A stretch of DNA of 9,665 nt, taken from the NCBI GenBank assembly GCA_002293265.1, contig DBCW01000180.1, forward strand, positions 6,748 through 16,412, in the 5' to 3' direction. The notes below the pieces were generated by a model, which did not search any database, was not told where the DNA came from, and saw only the letters and a program-made list of their open reading frames with translations. This document shows, in pieces, positions 1 to 6,893 of the stretch. This stretch comes from Eggerthellales bacterium UBA948. Lineage in GTDB: Bacteria > Actinomycetota > Coriobacteriia > Coriobacteriales > UBA8131. How positions within the stretch are numbered: position 1 is the first letter of the stretch; each line of letters opens with the position of its first letter. Made by a program: the position numbers and the translations under genes.

Positions 1-1
1 A

Positions 2-712
2 ACCGGTGGGTTGCAGATTACGCTTGCCATAATCGGTGAGGATGATGTTTTGAAAGTCATCGATCAGGGCTCTGATGAAAGCGTGAACGCCGTAAACATA
101 AAGAAGCTGGTGCAAGCCACAACTGATGTTGAAACAACTACCAAAACAGAATGTGCAAGCATTATTCAGTCACGCCATCGTATACCTGAAAAACCGTTGC
201 GTGCAGATCAGATACTTGTTTTGCAGGTACCCACTCCCGAACCGCTGCGCGAGTTTGAGCCAAGCGAGGCCAAGACGCGCACTTTGCATGCTGAGGCGGA
301 TTACACCGGTGCCTGGCTTGGTTTATTTGATCAAATCGTTCGCTTTGGAGCAACCGTAACCGGGGCAGATCATCCGGTAAAGGTCAATGAGCGCTACATC
401 ATGGCGCCGTCACCCATTCCTCGCTTCGATAACCTTAAATTGCACATGAGTGAAAACTTGACGCTACTTGGAGCAGGGCGAGAAAAAAAGATCTATGCCG
501 TGCCACCTTACACCACTGTGCAACCGCTCGACTTTGATGATTACCCATTTTCGGTAGAAAACTTCGCCGGAAAAAACTGCGCCTTTTGTGGTGCCGGAGA
601 CGTATATCTTGACGAACTTGTGGATGAGCTGACCGGAGATGTGTATTACTGCTGCAACGACACAGCCTGGTGTGCCTCACGTGTAGCTCAGCAAGAAGAA
701 GGGAGTCTTTAA
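2..712 (+). CDS. phnJ: PhnJ, C-P lyase catalytic subunit (5'-truncated by window edge)
   Basis: This is carbon-phosphorus lyase, the radical-SAM enzyme that cleaves ribose-1-methylphosphonate-5-phosphate to methane and 5-phosphoribosyl-1,2-cyclic phosphate inside the PhnGHIJ complex. The reading frame is already open at base 2, where TGGLQITLAIIGE matches the conserved PhnJ stretch TGGIQLTASVIGE. About 50 N-terminal residues, including the glycyl-radical region, are therefore missing from the window, and the TTG at 11 is not the true start. Conserved blocks follow: DVLKVIDQG, QSRHRIPE, VPTPEPLREFEP, PSPIPRFDN, GAGREKKIYAVPP and LDFDDYPF. The cysteine module is CAFC (coding 578-589), then Cys at 653-655 and Cys at 671-673. 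It has the same spacing as the E. coli Fe-S ligands Cys241, Cys244 and Cys266 and the proposed thiyl-radical Cys272. An extra Cys at 650-652 sits beside the third ligand. The stop overlaps the phnK start (TAATG). Identification is near certain. Confidence 0.97.
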   Translation, partial: TGGLQITLAIIGEDDVLKVIDQGSDESVNAVNIKKLVQATTDVETTTKTECASIIQSRHRIPEKPLRADQILVLQVPTPEPLREFEPSEAKTRTLHAEADYTGAWLGLFDQIVRFGATVTGADHPVKVNERYIMAPSPIPRFDNLKLHMSENLTLLGAGREKKIYAVPPYTTVQPLDFDDYPFSVENFAGKNCAFCGAGDVYLDELVDELTGDVYYCCNDTAWCASRVAQQEEGSL

Positions 713-1656
713 TGACTGCCACAGTACTTACAAAAGAAGATCAGAAGATATCAGCAGGCCATCGAGAAACTCCTACGATGCATGCGTGCCAGTCTGATGC
801 AAGGCCGGAGATCTCGCTACCGGCAGAAAAACCATCACTTTTGGTAGAACATCTCTCCAAACACTTTGGATCGTGTTGTTCTTATTGCAATGATCCCAAA
901 GCAGAGCTTGAGAGAAATATTTGCCCACAATGCGGATCGGTGCATGCGGTAAGAGATGTAAGTTTTGAAGTGTACCCCGGCGAGATCGTTGGTGTTGTTG
1001 GTGAGTCGGGTAGTGGCAAATCAACAATGATGCAGTGCCTTTATTTTGATCAAGATGCAAGTGCCGGTCAAATTAAGGTTAAACCTTATGACGGTGGTGA
1101 GCAAAATATCTTAGAGCTCTCGTCCCAAGAAAAAAGGCGCATTAGAAATACAGTCTTTGGCATGGTCTATCAAAACCCTTACCTGGGACTTAGGATGAAC
1201 TACTCCTCGCTGTCAAACATCGCCGAGCAACTTATCGCGTCAGGAGATCGCAATGTTTTGAATATGTGTGATCGCGGCAAAAATCTGCTTAAACGCGTAA
1301 ATATACCGGATCGCAGGAGTATCGAGCCGCCCAAGAACTTCTCAGGTGGCATGCAACAGCGTGTGCAGATCGCAAAAGCGCTATCAAATAATCCGCCTAT
1401 CTTGCTGCTTGACGAAGTGACGACCGGGCTTGATCTTTCGGTGCAAGCAAATGTGCTCGATCTGATATTGCAAATCCGCCGAGATTTAAAGGTGAGCATG
1501 CTTGTAGTAAGTCACGACCTGGCTGTTGTGCGCATGCTTGCCGATCGCACGGTTGTGATGCTTGACGGACGCATTATCGAACACGGATTGACCGATCAGA
1601 TTCTCGAAGATCCTCAACACGCTTACACGCAGCAACTAGTTTATTCGTTGCTTTAG
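712..1656 (+). CDS. phnK: PhnK, ABC-type ATPase of the C-P lyase complex, with a Cys-rich N-terminal insertion
   Basis: PhnK is a soluble ABC-family ATPase that docks on the PhnJ side of the C-P lyase core; it is not a transporter. I chose the ATG at 712 (314 aa) because AAGGGAG lies just upstream at 699-705 and the codon overlaps the phnJ stop; an upstream GTG at 670 lacks this support. Walker A is GESGSGKST (97-105), the Q-loop Gln is 154 (MVYQNP), the signature is SGGMQQ (211-216), Walker B ends in DE (234-235) and the H-loop His is 268 (SHDL). The Walker B continuation reads DEVTTGLD where DEPT is usual. The protein is about 60 residues longer than E. coli PhnK (252 aa). The extra part is a leader plus a cysteine cluster, C55, C56, C59, C71 and C74 (CCxxC-x11-CxxC), inserted before the strand leading to Walker A. 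It looks like a zinc ribbon. The ATPase call is firm; metal binding is inferred. Confidence 0.95.
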   Translation: MTATVLTKEDQKISAGHRETPTMHACQSDARPEISLPAEKPSLLVEHLSKHFGSCCSYCNDPKAELERNICPQCGSVHAVRDVSFEVYPGEIVGVVGESGSGKSTMMQCLYFDQDASAGQIKVKPYDGGEQNILELSSQEKRRIRNTVFGMVYQNPYLGLRMNYSSLSNIAEQLIASGDRNVLNMCDRGKNLLKRVNIPDRRSIEPPKNFSGGMQQRVQIAKALSNNPPILLLDEVTTGLDLSVQANVLDLILQIRRDLKVSMLVVSHDLAVVRMLADRTVVMLDGRIIEHGLTDQILEDPQHAYTQQLVYSLL

Positions 1657-1682
1657 GGCATTTAAGAAAGAAGGACAATAAG

Positions 1683-3029
1683 TTGAACGACACAACAATC
1701 ATCATTGCCGGTGGTACAGTTATCTGCGAAGATGCTGTATTGCCAAATCACGATGCACATATAAATAATGACCGCATTGTGGCAATCAGACCTAGCTCGC
1801 AGCGCCTTGAGCAAAACCCGTCTGACATCTTGAAGCCAACGATTATCGATGCTCAAGGTGCATTTGTGGCACCCGGAATGATCGATGTGCACTCTGACTA
1901 TATTGAAAACGTTGCTAGTCCTCGCCCCAGCGTTGTGATGGACATGCAATCCTCGCTTATTGAAGCCGATCGAGAGCTTGCTACACATGGGATTACGACA
2001 ATGTTTCACTCGTTGTCGGTCTACCAAGCTTTGGTCTTCGACAGCAAGCCGATTCGAAATTTTGAGAATGTTACCAAGCTTATCAACGAGGTATTACGCG
2101 CAAAAAATGTTGAGGAAAAAGCTCATCTTATTCGCCATCGCTTACACCTTCGTGTTGAGATAGATTCAGTCAATCGCTACGAGGAGATCAAAAGTCTTGT
2201 TGAAAGAGGCAGCGTAGATATGCTGTCATTTATGGATCACACACCCGGACAAGGGCAGTATGGAGATACGGACTTATTCGGTCAGACGCTCAAGGGTTAT
2301 CGCGAGCTCAGTGACAAGCAAGTTGCTGATATTATCAAAACACAGCAAACAAGCAAAAAGCTTTCGCTTGAACAGATGCTGACACTTTCTGAGCTTGCCC
2401 ACTCTCGAGGTATTGCCGTGGCATCTCATGATGATGATTCGCTTGAAAAATTGGACTCCATGGAACGTCTTGAGGTGGCTATCTCTGAGTTTCCGATCAC
2501 GCTTGATGTTGCCAAAAGTGCACGATCACGCGGAATGCACACACTAGCCGGAGCTCCAAATGTATTAATGGGGCGTTCACATTCGGGAAATCTTTCGGCT
2601 AGAGAAGCGGTCAGTGAAGGTGCGATCGATATTCTGTGCAGTGATTACTATCCCGCCGCCCTTTTAAGTGCGGTGTTCATTCTCCACCATGAAGTAGGAC
2701 TGCCGCTCCATAAGGCTTTTGCGCTGGTCACATCAAAACCGGCACAAGCTGCCGGCATTGCCGACAAGGTTGGTTCAATTGCTATAGGCAAACGTGCCGA
2801 CATTATTGTGGTCAGAGAGCTCCCTGCAAATGAAGGCGGTCTGGCAAAAACAATCCCGGTTGTTACAGATGTATTAGTTGGCGGTAATTGCGTCCATCAA
2901 AGTCGCTATCCAGTCATAGCTTCAAGTGGGGCTAACGCATCTATAGAGCAAAATCACAACGCACTGTCTCCAAGCTTCATATACGATGAAAAAGATCAGT
3001 TATTTAGTGAGAATGTGCAGGTAGCTTAA
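1683..3029 (+). CDS. phnM: PhnM, ribose-1-methylphosphonate 5-triphosphate diphosphatase
   Basis: PhnM is an amidohydrolase-superfamily enzyme that converts alpha-D-ribose 1-methylphosphonate 5-triphosphate to the 5-phosphate plus pyrophosphate, giving the PhnJ substrate. The start is a TTG at 1683: AAGGA at 1671-1675 sits 7 nt upstream, and no in-frame ATG occurs before the conserved metal-binding region. Family motifs in order are GMIDVHSDY with HSD at 70-72, HRLHLR (152-157), MDHTPGQ (184-190), ASHDDD (247-252), EFPITLDVAKSA followed by GAPNVLMGRSHSGN (290-303), and SDYYPA (320-325), a hallmark of PhnM. At 448 aa it is longer than E. coli PhnM (378 aa); part of the excess is a C-terminal tail from about residue 410. 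It lies 26 nt after phnK and abuts phnL, so it belongs to the same operon. Confidence 0.95.
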   Translation: MNDTTIIIAGGTVICEDAVLPNHDAHINNDRIVAIRPSSQRLEQNPSDILKPTIIDAQGAFVAPGMIDVHSDYIENVASPRPSVVMDMQSSLIEADRELATHGITTMFHSLSVYQALVFDSKPIRNFENVTKLINEVLRAKNVEEKAHLIRHRLHLRVEIDSVNRYEEIKSLVERGSVDMLSFMDHTPGQGQYGDTDLFGQTLKGYRELSDKQVADIIKTQQTSKKLSLEQMLTLSELAHSRGIAVASHDDDSLEKLDSMERLEVAISEFPITLDVAKSARSRGMHTLAGAPNVLMGRSHSGNLSAREAVSEGAIDILCSDYYPAALLSAVFILHHEVGLPLHKAFALVTSKPAQAAGIADKVGSIAIGKRADIIVVRELPANEGGLAKTIPVVTDVLVGGNCVHQSRYPVIASSGANASIEQNHNALSPSFIYDEKDQLFSENVQVA

Positions 3030-3803
3030 ATGTCAGTAACGGCAAGTACGCTTATATCTGAGGCAGAACAAGTAATGCAAAAAACACAAGTTCCAACTTC
3101 AGCTTCTCCACTGCTTGAGATAAAAGGTCTGACAAAGTCTTTTACCATCCATACAATTAATCGCCATATCACAGGTTGCACAGATATAAACATCACTCTT
3201 ATGCCCGGCGAGTTTGTGGGTATTACCGGAAAAAGCGGTAGCGGTAAATCGACAATACTTCGCTCAATATATCGAACCAACCTGCCTGAATCCGGGTCAA
3301 TCTTTTACGATTCCAAAGCTTTTGGCAGACTAGATTTGTCAAAAGCAACACAAAGGCAAATGGTCTATTTGCGCACCAATGAGATTGGTTACGTTTCGCA
3401 GTTTTTAAACATTTTACCTAGGCGTAGCGCTTACGACATCGTCATGCAAAGCGCTCTTGAGGCTTATGGCTGCGATGCGGTGGAGATGTGCCATCAACAA
3501 ACCAAGTTCATGTTGCATCACTTTGCTATCAACGAAGACCTCTGGGATGTGCATCCGCGCACATTTTCGGGTGGTGAGAAGTTGAGGCTGAACATTGCTG
3601 CGGCGATGATCAAAAAACCGCGCTTGCTGCTACTTGATGAACCTACTGCTTCGCTGGATAATGCATCAAAGATAAAAGTACGCGATCTCATTGAACAGCT
3701 CAAAGACGGAGGCACCACCATGTTGGGAATATTCCACGACCTAGAGTTCATGGAGGGTCTTTGCGATAAGGAGTTTAACATGCAGGAGGGTGCAATAGTA
3801 TGA
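3030..3803 (+). CDS. phnL: PhnL, second ABC-type ATPase of the C-P lyase complex
   Basis: PhnL is required for phosphonate breakdown. It acts with PhnG/H/I in forming the ribose-1-phosphonate triphosphate from ATP, and it pairs with PhnK on the core complex. The 257-residue protein has Walker A GKSGSGKST (67-75), Q-loop Gln124 in VSQFLNILPR (PhnL-typical SQFL..IPR), signature FSGGEKLRLNIA with SGGEK at 180-184, Walker B LLLLDEP with D203 and E204, D-loop ASLD, and H-loop H236 in GIFHD. The SGGE signature and the GIFHD motif separate it from transporter ATPases and from PhnK. The ATG directly follows the phnM stop (TAAATG); only a weak GCAGG precedes it, so expression may depend on translational coupling. 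The first 25 or so residues are polar and not conserved, so a later start such as Met16 is possible. Confidence 0.94.
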   Translation: MSVTASTLISEAEQVMQKTQVPTSASPLLEIKGLTKSFTIHTINRHITGCTDINITLMPGEFVGITGKSGSGKSTILRSIYRTNLPESGSIFYDSKAFGRLDLSKATQRQMVYLRTNEIGYVSQFLNILPRRSAYDIVMQSALEAYGCDAVEMCHQQTKFMLHHFAINEDLWDVHPRTFSGGEKLRLNIAAAMIKKPRLLLLDEPTASLDNASKIKVRDLIEQLKDGGTTMLGIFHDLEFMEGLCDKEFNMQEGAIV

Positions 3804-4660
3804 GCGATGGTGCGCGCGCCGCTACATCTGAAGAATTGCTTGAACGACTTGCACGTGCAAATCTGCAATCTCAGCGCTGTGACCTTCATATACACACGAC
3901 AATGTCCGATGGATCGGACACCTTTGCCGAAGTGCTCGTGCAAGCAGCAAAAAGCGACATTGAACTTATTGCTTTTACCAACCATGACACCACTGCCGGA
4001 TTAGATGAAGCAATCGATATGGCCTCTACTTACAAAGTTGAGGTCATAGGCGGCATTGAAATAAGTGCTTGGGATTATTTACGTGAGCGTAAAGTGCACA
4101 TACTCGGGTATGGTCTCACAAGCAAATCACCCGCCATTGAAGCTTTTTGCGCTCAGTTACTAAAACGTCGAAACTATAACTCGCAGTGGCAGCTAGATCA
4201 GTTGATCCAAGCCGGATATGCTATCGATATCGATTTGGTTCAAGCGTATACTAAAGCCGGAACCGCTCTATACAAACAGCATATTATGGCAGCGCTTATT
4301 GATGAGCCTTACGACTCAGATGCCTACCAACAGCTTTACCACTCGTTATTCAAGGGCTCAGGAATATGTGTGCAAGATATAAGCTACGTTGATGCACGTG
4401 ATGCGGTTCGCGCCATTACCAAAGATAACGGAGTAGCCGTACTCGCACACCCCGGACAACAAGGCAACTACGACCTAGTTGAAGAGCTCGTAAGCTACGG
4501 TTTGCGTGGCATCGAAAAATACCACCATGACCACGGATCAAATGACTGGGAAACATGCGATCACCTTGCAGAAAGATACAACCTAATCTGCACAGGCGGC
4601 TCAGACTACCACGGTCGTTTTGGGCGAGTGAAAAGACTAGGTTTTGAGATCGCAGAATAG
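3800..4660 (+). CDS. phnPP: PhnPP, PHP-family cyclic phosphate dihydrolase
   Basis: This 286-residue PHP-family (polymerase and histidinol phosphatase) metal-dependent phosphoesterase is the terminal gene of the C-P lyase operon. The family member characterised in Eggerthella lenta opens 5-phosphoribosyl-1,2-cyclic phosphate at C1 to ribose-2,5-bisphosphate and then releases phosphate, giving ribose-5-phosphate. Visible metal-ligand motifs are DLHIHTTMSDG (H30, H32, D37), TNHDT (H62, D63), GIEIS (E87), KVHILGY (H100), KQHIM (H161), LAHPGQ (H217) and GGSDYHG (D269, H271), which is the full PHP set. It overlaps the phnL stop by 4 nt (ATGA) and has a strong AGGAGG at 3784-3789. It stands where other operons carry phnP, a metallo-beta-lactamase-fold phosphodiesterase, and no phnN follows. 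The specific substrate is assigned from operon context plus family. Confidence 0.88.
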   Translation: MSDGARAATSEELLERLARANLQSQRCDLHIHTTMSDGSDTFAEVLVQAAKSDIELIAFTNHDTTAGLDEAIDMASTYKVEVIGGIEISAWDYLRERKVHILGYGLTSKSPAIEAFCAQLLKRRNYNSQWQLDQLIQAGYAIDIDLVQAYTKAGTALYKQHIMAALIDEPYDSDAYQQLYHSLFKGSGICVQDISYVDARDAVRAITKDNGVAVLAHPGQQGNYDLVEELVSYGLRGIEKYHHDHGSNDWETCDHLAERYNLICTGGSDYHGRFGRVKRLGFEIAE

Positions 4661-4680
4661 CGTTTAGTAGGTTAAACACT
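4659..4680. terminator. Weak hairpin between convergent operons
   Basis: Immediately after the phnPP stop, GTTTA (4662-4666) and TAAAC (4673-4677) pair around GTAGGT. An outer AG/CT pair extends the stem across one C-A mismatch. No T-tract follows on either strand, so termination is doubtful, but it is the only obvious hairpin in the 66-nt gap between the phn operon and the opposing gene cluster. Confidence 0.25.
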
Positions 4681-4726
4681 AATTTAATGTTCGTAGATGA
4701 TTTTTATGCAGAAGCGTGCGTTTTGT

Positions 4727-5092
4727 TTACTCGCTCGATATTAGTGCTTTTGCCTTTTTGCTTAGCGACGAAAACATTACATCGTATGAAGCGGATACTA
4801 TATCTTCTAGCAGTGTCTTGGGCACTTCTCCATCAAGATAAACTGAGCTCCAGTGCGTTTTGTTCATGTAGTATCCAGGTACAATGTCTTCGTACTGGTT
4901 GCGTAGTGTGTTACTAAAAAATGGATCTAGCTTGAGTGTTATTATTGGTCTGCCGTTTTGGTCATTGATACCAATGTAAGCATACATTTTTTCACCAAGT
5001 AAGTACCTGTAAGCCTGCCAGGCAGGCTGAAAGACTTTTTTCGTACCTTGCTTGCTTAGCAAGCATTCATCCAGCCATTGATAATTCTTCAT
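4727..5092 (-). CDS. MmcQ/YjbR-family protein
   Basis: A small MmcQ/YjbR-like protein (DUF419), a CyaY-like alpha/beta fold annotated in databases as DNA-binding but without an established function. Family blocks are ITLKLDP (51-57) and PGYYMNKTHWSSVYLDG (72-88), the second being the diagnostic PGYHMNKxHWxxVxLDG motif, followed by a C-terminal helix with SYD and SKK. I chose the ATG at 5092 (121 aa) because it aligns with the E. coli YjbR start, with the CLLSKQG helix at the same distance from Met, and because GGAAG lies 5 nt upstream. Two longer in-frame starts exist: 5122, which overlaps the upstream stop as ATGA but has no Shine-Dalgarno, and 5155, with AGAAAGG upstream but a 37-nt overlap into the previous gene. 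It is the last gene of the minus-strand cluster. Confidence 0.85.
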   Translation of the reverse strand: MKNYQWLDECLLSKQGTKKVFQPAWQAYRYLLGEKMYAYIGINDQNGRPIITLKLDPFFSNTLRNQYEDIVPGYYMNKTHWSSVYLDGEVPKTLLEDIVSASYDVMFSSLSKKAKALISSE

Positions 5093-5118
5093 AAAGTCTT
5101 CCGACCAAGGTGTAGCTG

Positions 5119-5622
5119 TCATATAGATATGCGAGGTGTGATTCCGGCCTCGCATATCATCCTTTCTGTGATCTTGGCAATCTGATCCGCATCTAACGGA
5201 TCAACTAAAAGCACTGCACTGCACTTGTTTTTGTCGCTGCCAAACCCTACAGTTATTTGAGACACTCCGATGTCCATTGAATGCAGGCGTATCCCGTCGC
5301 GCCCAAACTTGTATACTTTGCCGCCTATCAGTAGTCCAAAAGGAGATAAAACACACTCTACCGGTTGGCGCACAGAGTTGCTGTTGGAGTTCCCGGCGCT
5401 GATCGTTACAGGACAGATATCAAGCAAGCGGTTCTCGATGATCAATTTTGCAGACTCTCGATATTGCAAACCTAAAAATAAAGAAACGAGACCTGCTAAA
5501 GTTGCAAAAACAGCTATAACTGCCAACAAAAACTCTTCATGAATGATGAACATGAGTAAAAGAAGAAGCGCAACTATTATTGTAATGCCGCTAAGCCACA
5601 GTCGTCTTTGTATCACTTTCAT
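5119..5622 (-). CDS. Two-helix membrane protein of unknown function
   Basis: A 167-residue protein that I do not recognise. Two hydrophobic helices (about 10-28 and 31-53) form a hairpin in the membrane, joined by HEE. The remaining ~110 residues form a soluble domain with beta-strand-like stretches (VECVLSPFGLLIGGKVYKFGRDGI, IGVSQITVGFG, CSAVLLVDP) and a final helix. This layout recalls bacterial PH-like (bPH) or YcxB-like membrane proteins, but no motif confirms it. The start is well supported: AGAAGG lies 5 nt before the ATG at 5622. It sits 18 nt downstream of the zinc-ribbon gene and just upstream of the MmcQ-like gene, so the three are probably co-transcribed. Three cysteines (70, 90, 134) and Cys157 show no metal-site spacing. 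Confidence 0.75.
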   Translation of the reverse strand: MKVIQRRLWLSGITIIVALLLLLMFIIHEEFLLAVIAVFATLAGLVSLFLGLQYRESAKLIIENRLLDICPVTISAGNSNSNSVRQPVECVLSPFGLLIGGKVYKFGRDGIRLHSMDIGVSQITVGFGSDKNKCSAVLLVDPLDADQIAKITERMICEAGITPRISI

Positions 5623-5640
5623 GATATCCTTCTCCCAATT

Positions 5641-6732
5641 TTATTTTACATCCCGCACGAGCATCATAGTGAAAGGTGTAGAGCCTTCGGTGTATTCAAA
5701 TAACGCATACTGCTTATTGCCGTTTTCCCAAAAGACCAGCGTATAGGAAATGTTTTGAATTTTAAAAGACAATGAGTTGCCTATCGACATGCATGATGCA
5801 GTTGCCACCAGCTCTCCGTCTTGCTCAGTCCAACCATCCACGCCAAAATATCCCTTCTCGTATAAATATATTGCCGCGTCATAGTTTCCATCACTTGGAT
5901 AACCTATGTCACAGCTGTAGGTGGATGGCTGCAGCTCGTACCCATACTTTGCCAGGATCATGCCTTTCCAGGTGCCAAAAAGAGCCTTGGGGTCGTTCTC
6001 GATATATTTTGCTCCGGCAGGCAAGTTGTTGATGCCCGAAAAATTGTCATACCAGCTAAAGTCGTCAACAGATACCTTGACATCCTTTGGCGCAGTATAC
6101 ACCGGGTCTTGTGAAGCCAGCGCCGGGTCATCGTCGGTAGGTGCAGTTATGGAGCTTGGTGGGATAGTACTTGACTGGTCAGGTGGTTGTGTTGTTGAGT
6201 CTGCGGAGTCTTTAGCAGGTAGCTGTGTTGCGTCTTGCGATTCCTGATCAGATGCATCTCCACCTTGTGTCTGGGTAGACTCCGATGCCACGCTTGTGGA
6301 GTTTTCCGGTACATATATTCGCGGCTGGGCGTTCATGAGAAAAAAGACTGTGACGCCAAAGCCAATTGAGATTACAGCCACGATCACAATGGCGATAATC
6401 ATTGCGGTCTTCTTTTTTGGAGGAGCCTGCATTGAGGTTGCGCTTGGCACATAACCCTGCTGCATAGGCGTAGGGTTTGGCACATAACCTTGATTGGCAG
6501 TCGCAGCGTCAGGTGTGTAATAAGGTGATGCAAACTCAGTTGTTGCAGCTACTTGTGTTCCCACAACAGGGCTACCGCAGATATCGCAAAAATTAGCGCC
6601 CTCCATGATGTTTGAGCCGCATTGTTTGCAGGTATTTGATATTTGCGCAGAGTTTGTTGTCAAAGGCATACCGCAGCTTTCGCAAAACTTACTACCCTCG
6701 ATATTGATCGTACCGCAATTCTCACAAAACAT
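5641..6732 (-). CDS. Double zinc-ribbon, single-pass membrane protein with unknown C-terminal domain
   Basis: A 363-residue protein. The start is the ATG at 6732, with GGAGG 6 nt upstream; the in-frame codon at 6747 is not supported. Two zinc ribbons open it: C3, C6, C17, C20 and C35, C38, C49, C52 (each CxxC-x10-CxxC). A Tyr/Pro/Gln-rich spacer follows, with an 11-residue tandem repeat (QGYVPNPTPMQ / QGYVPSATSMQ). KKK then leads into one membrane helix (about 110-133), a Ser/Thr/Asp/Pro/Gln-rich linker (137-216) and a ~145-residue extracytoplasmic domain with aromatic motifs (DDFSWYDNFSG, FGTWKGMILAKYG, FWENGNKQYALFEY). The positive-inside rule puts the ribbons in the cytoplasm and the C-terminal domain outside. 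Such zinc-ribbon membrane proteins are common in Coriobacteriia and Firmicutes, but their roles are mostly unknown. The C-terminal domain could bind a ligand or cell-wall component; that is a guess. Confidence 0.85.
   Translation of the reverse strand: MFCENCGTINIEGSKFCESCGMPLTTNSAQISNTCKQCGSNIMEGANFCDICGSPVVGTQVAATTEFASPYYTPDAATANQGYVPNPTPMQQGYVPSATSMQAPPKKKTAMIIAIVIVAVISIGFGVTVFFLMNAQPRIYVPENSTSVASESTQTQGGDASDQESQDATQLPAKDSADSTTQPPDQSSTIPPSSITAPTDDDPALASQDPVYTAPKDVKVSVDDFSWYDNFSGINNLPAGAKYIENDPKALFGTWKGMILAKYGYELQPSTYSCDIGYPSDGNYDAAIYLYEKGYFGVDGWTEQDGELVATASCMSIGNSLSFKIQNISYTLVFWENGNKQYALFEYTEGSTPFTMMLVRDVK
6444..6489. repeat. Imperfect 33-bp tandem repeat inside the zinc-ribbon gene
   Basis: The 13-mer TTGGCACATAACC occurs at 6444-6456 and again at 6477-6489, exactly 33 nt apart, so the reading frame is kept. 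It encodes the duplicated 11-residue QGYVP unit in the cytoplasmic linker between the second zinc ribbon and the membrane helix. The copies have diverged in their second halves. Confidence 0.8.
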
Positions 6733-6769
6733 AAGTCTCCTCCACACGCTGTCCGAAAAGTCTCATTAT

Positions 6770-6811
6770 GTCATTCTCACGCATCCCCCTGTCATTCTCA
6801 CGCATCCCCCT
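6770..6811. repeat. Two tandem 21-bp repeats adjoining the inverted-repeat element
   Basis: Two identical 21-bp units starting GTCATTCTCACGC and ending CCCCCT occupy 6770-6790 and 6791-6811. Immediately afterwards GTCATTC starts a third, diverged copy that forms the left arm of the adjacent element. The units look like degenerate duplications of the element's end: GTCATTCTC here against GTCATTCCC there. They lie 38-80 nt upstream of the zinc-ribbon start, within its likely leader or promoter region. Confidence 0.85.
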
Positions 6812-6893
6812 GTCATTCCCGCGCAGGCGGGAATCTAGTTTTACATAAAGAATAAACCGTTTGTTATGGGTTCCCGCTTTCGCGGGAATGACA
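6811..6893. mobile_element. 83-bp inverted-repeat (MITE-like) element with two internal hairpins
   Basis: The ends are perfect 13-bp inverted repeats: TGTCATTCCCGCG at 6811-6823 and CGCGGGAATGACA at 6881-6893. Each end also folds on itself: ATTCCCGC/GCGGGAAT around GCAG (6815-6834) and TTCCCGC/GCGGGAA around TTTC (6871-6888). The centre is AT-rich. This pattern of ATTCCCGC...GCGGGAAT palindromes is a familiar dispersed repeat in diverse bacterial genomes, and its spurious translations read like PAKAG and SRLRGND. There is no transposase, so it would be non-autonomous. It lies between two minus-strand genes, where the hairpins could also affect transcription. No clear target-site duplication is visible. 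Confidence 0.65.

Noticed and set aside
670..711. GTG start giving a longer phnK
   Set aside because: It lies deep inside phnJ; the ATG at 712 has AAGGGAG upstream and the TAATG junction usual in this operon.
3030..3803. PhnK and PhnL as transporter ATPases
   Set aside because: No permease or binding-protein gene is adjacent, and both carry C-P lyase-specific motifs and operon positions (SQFL, GIFHD, order J-K-M-L).
6770..6893. Possible CRISPR array
   Set aside because: The 21-bp units are directly adjacent with no spacers and no cas genes are present; this is a tandem repeat beside an inverted-repeat element.
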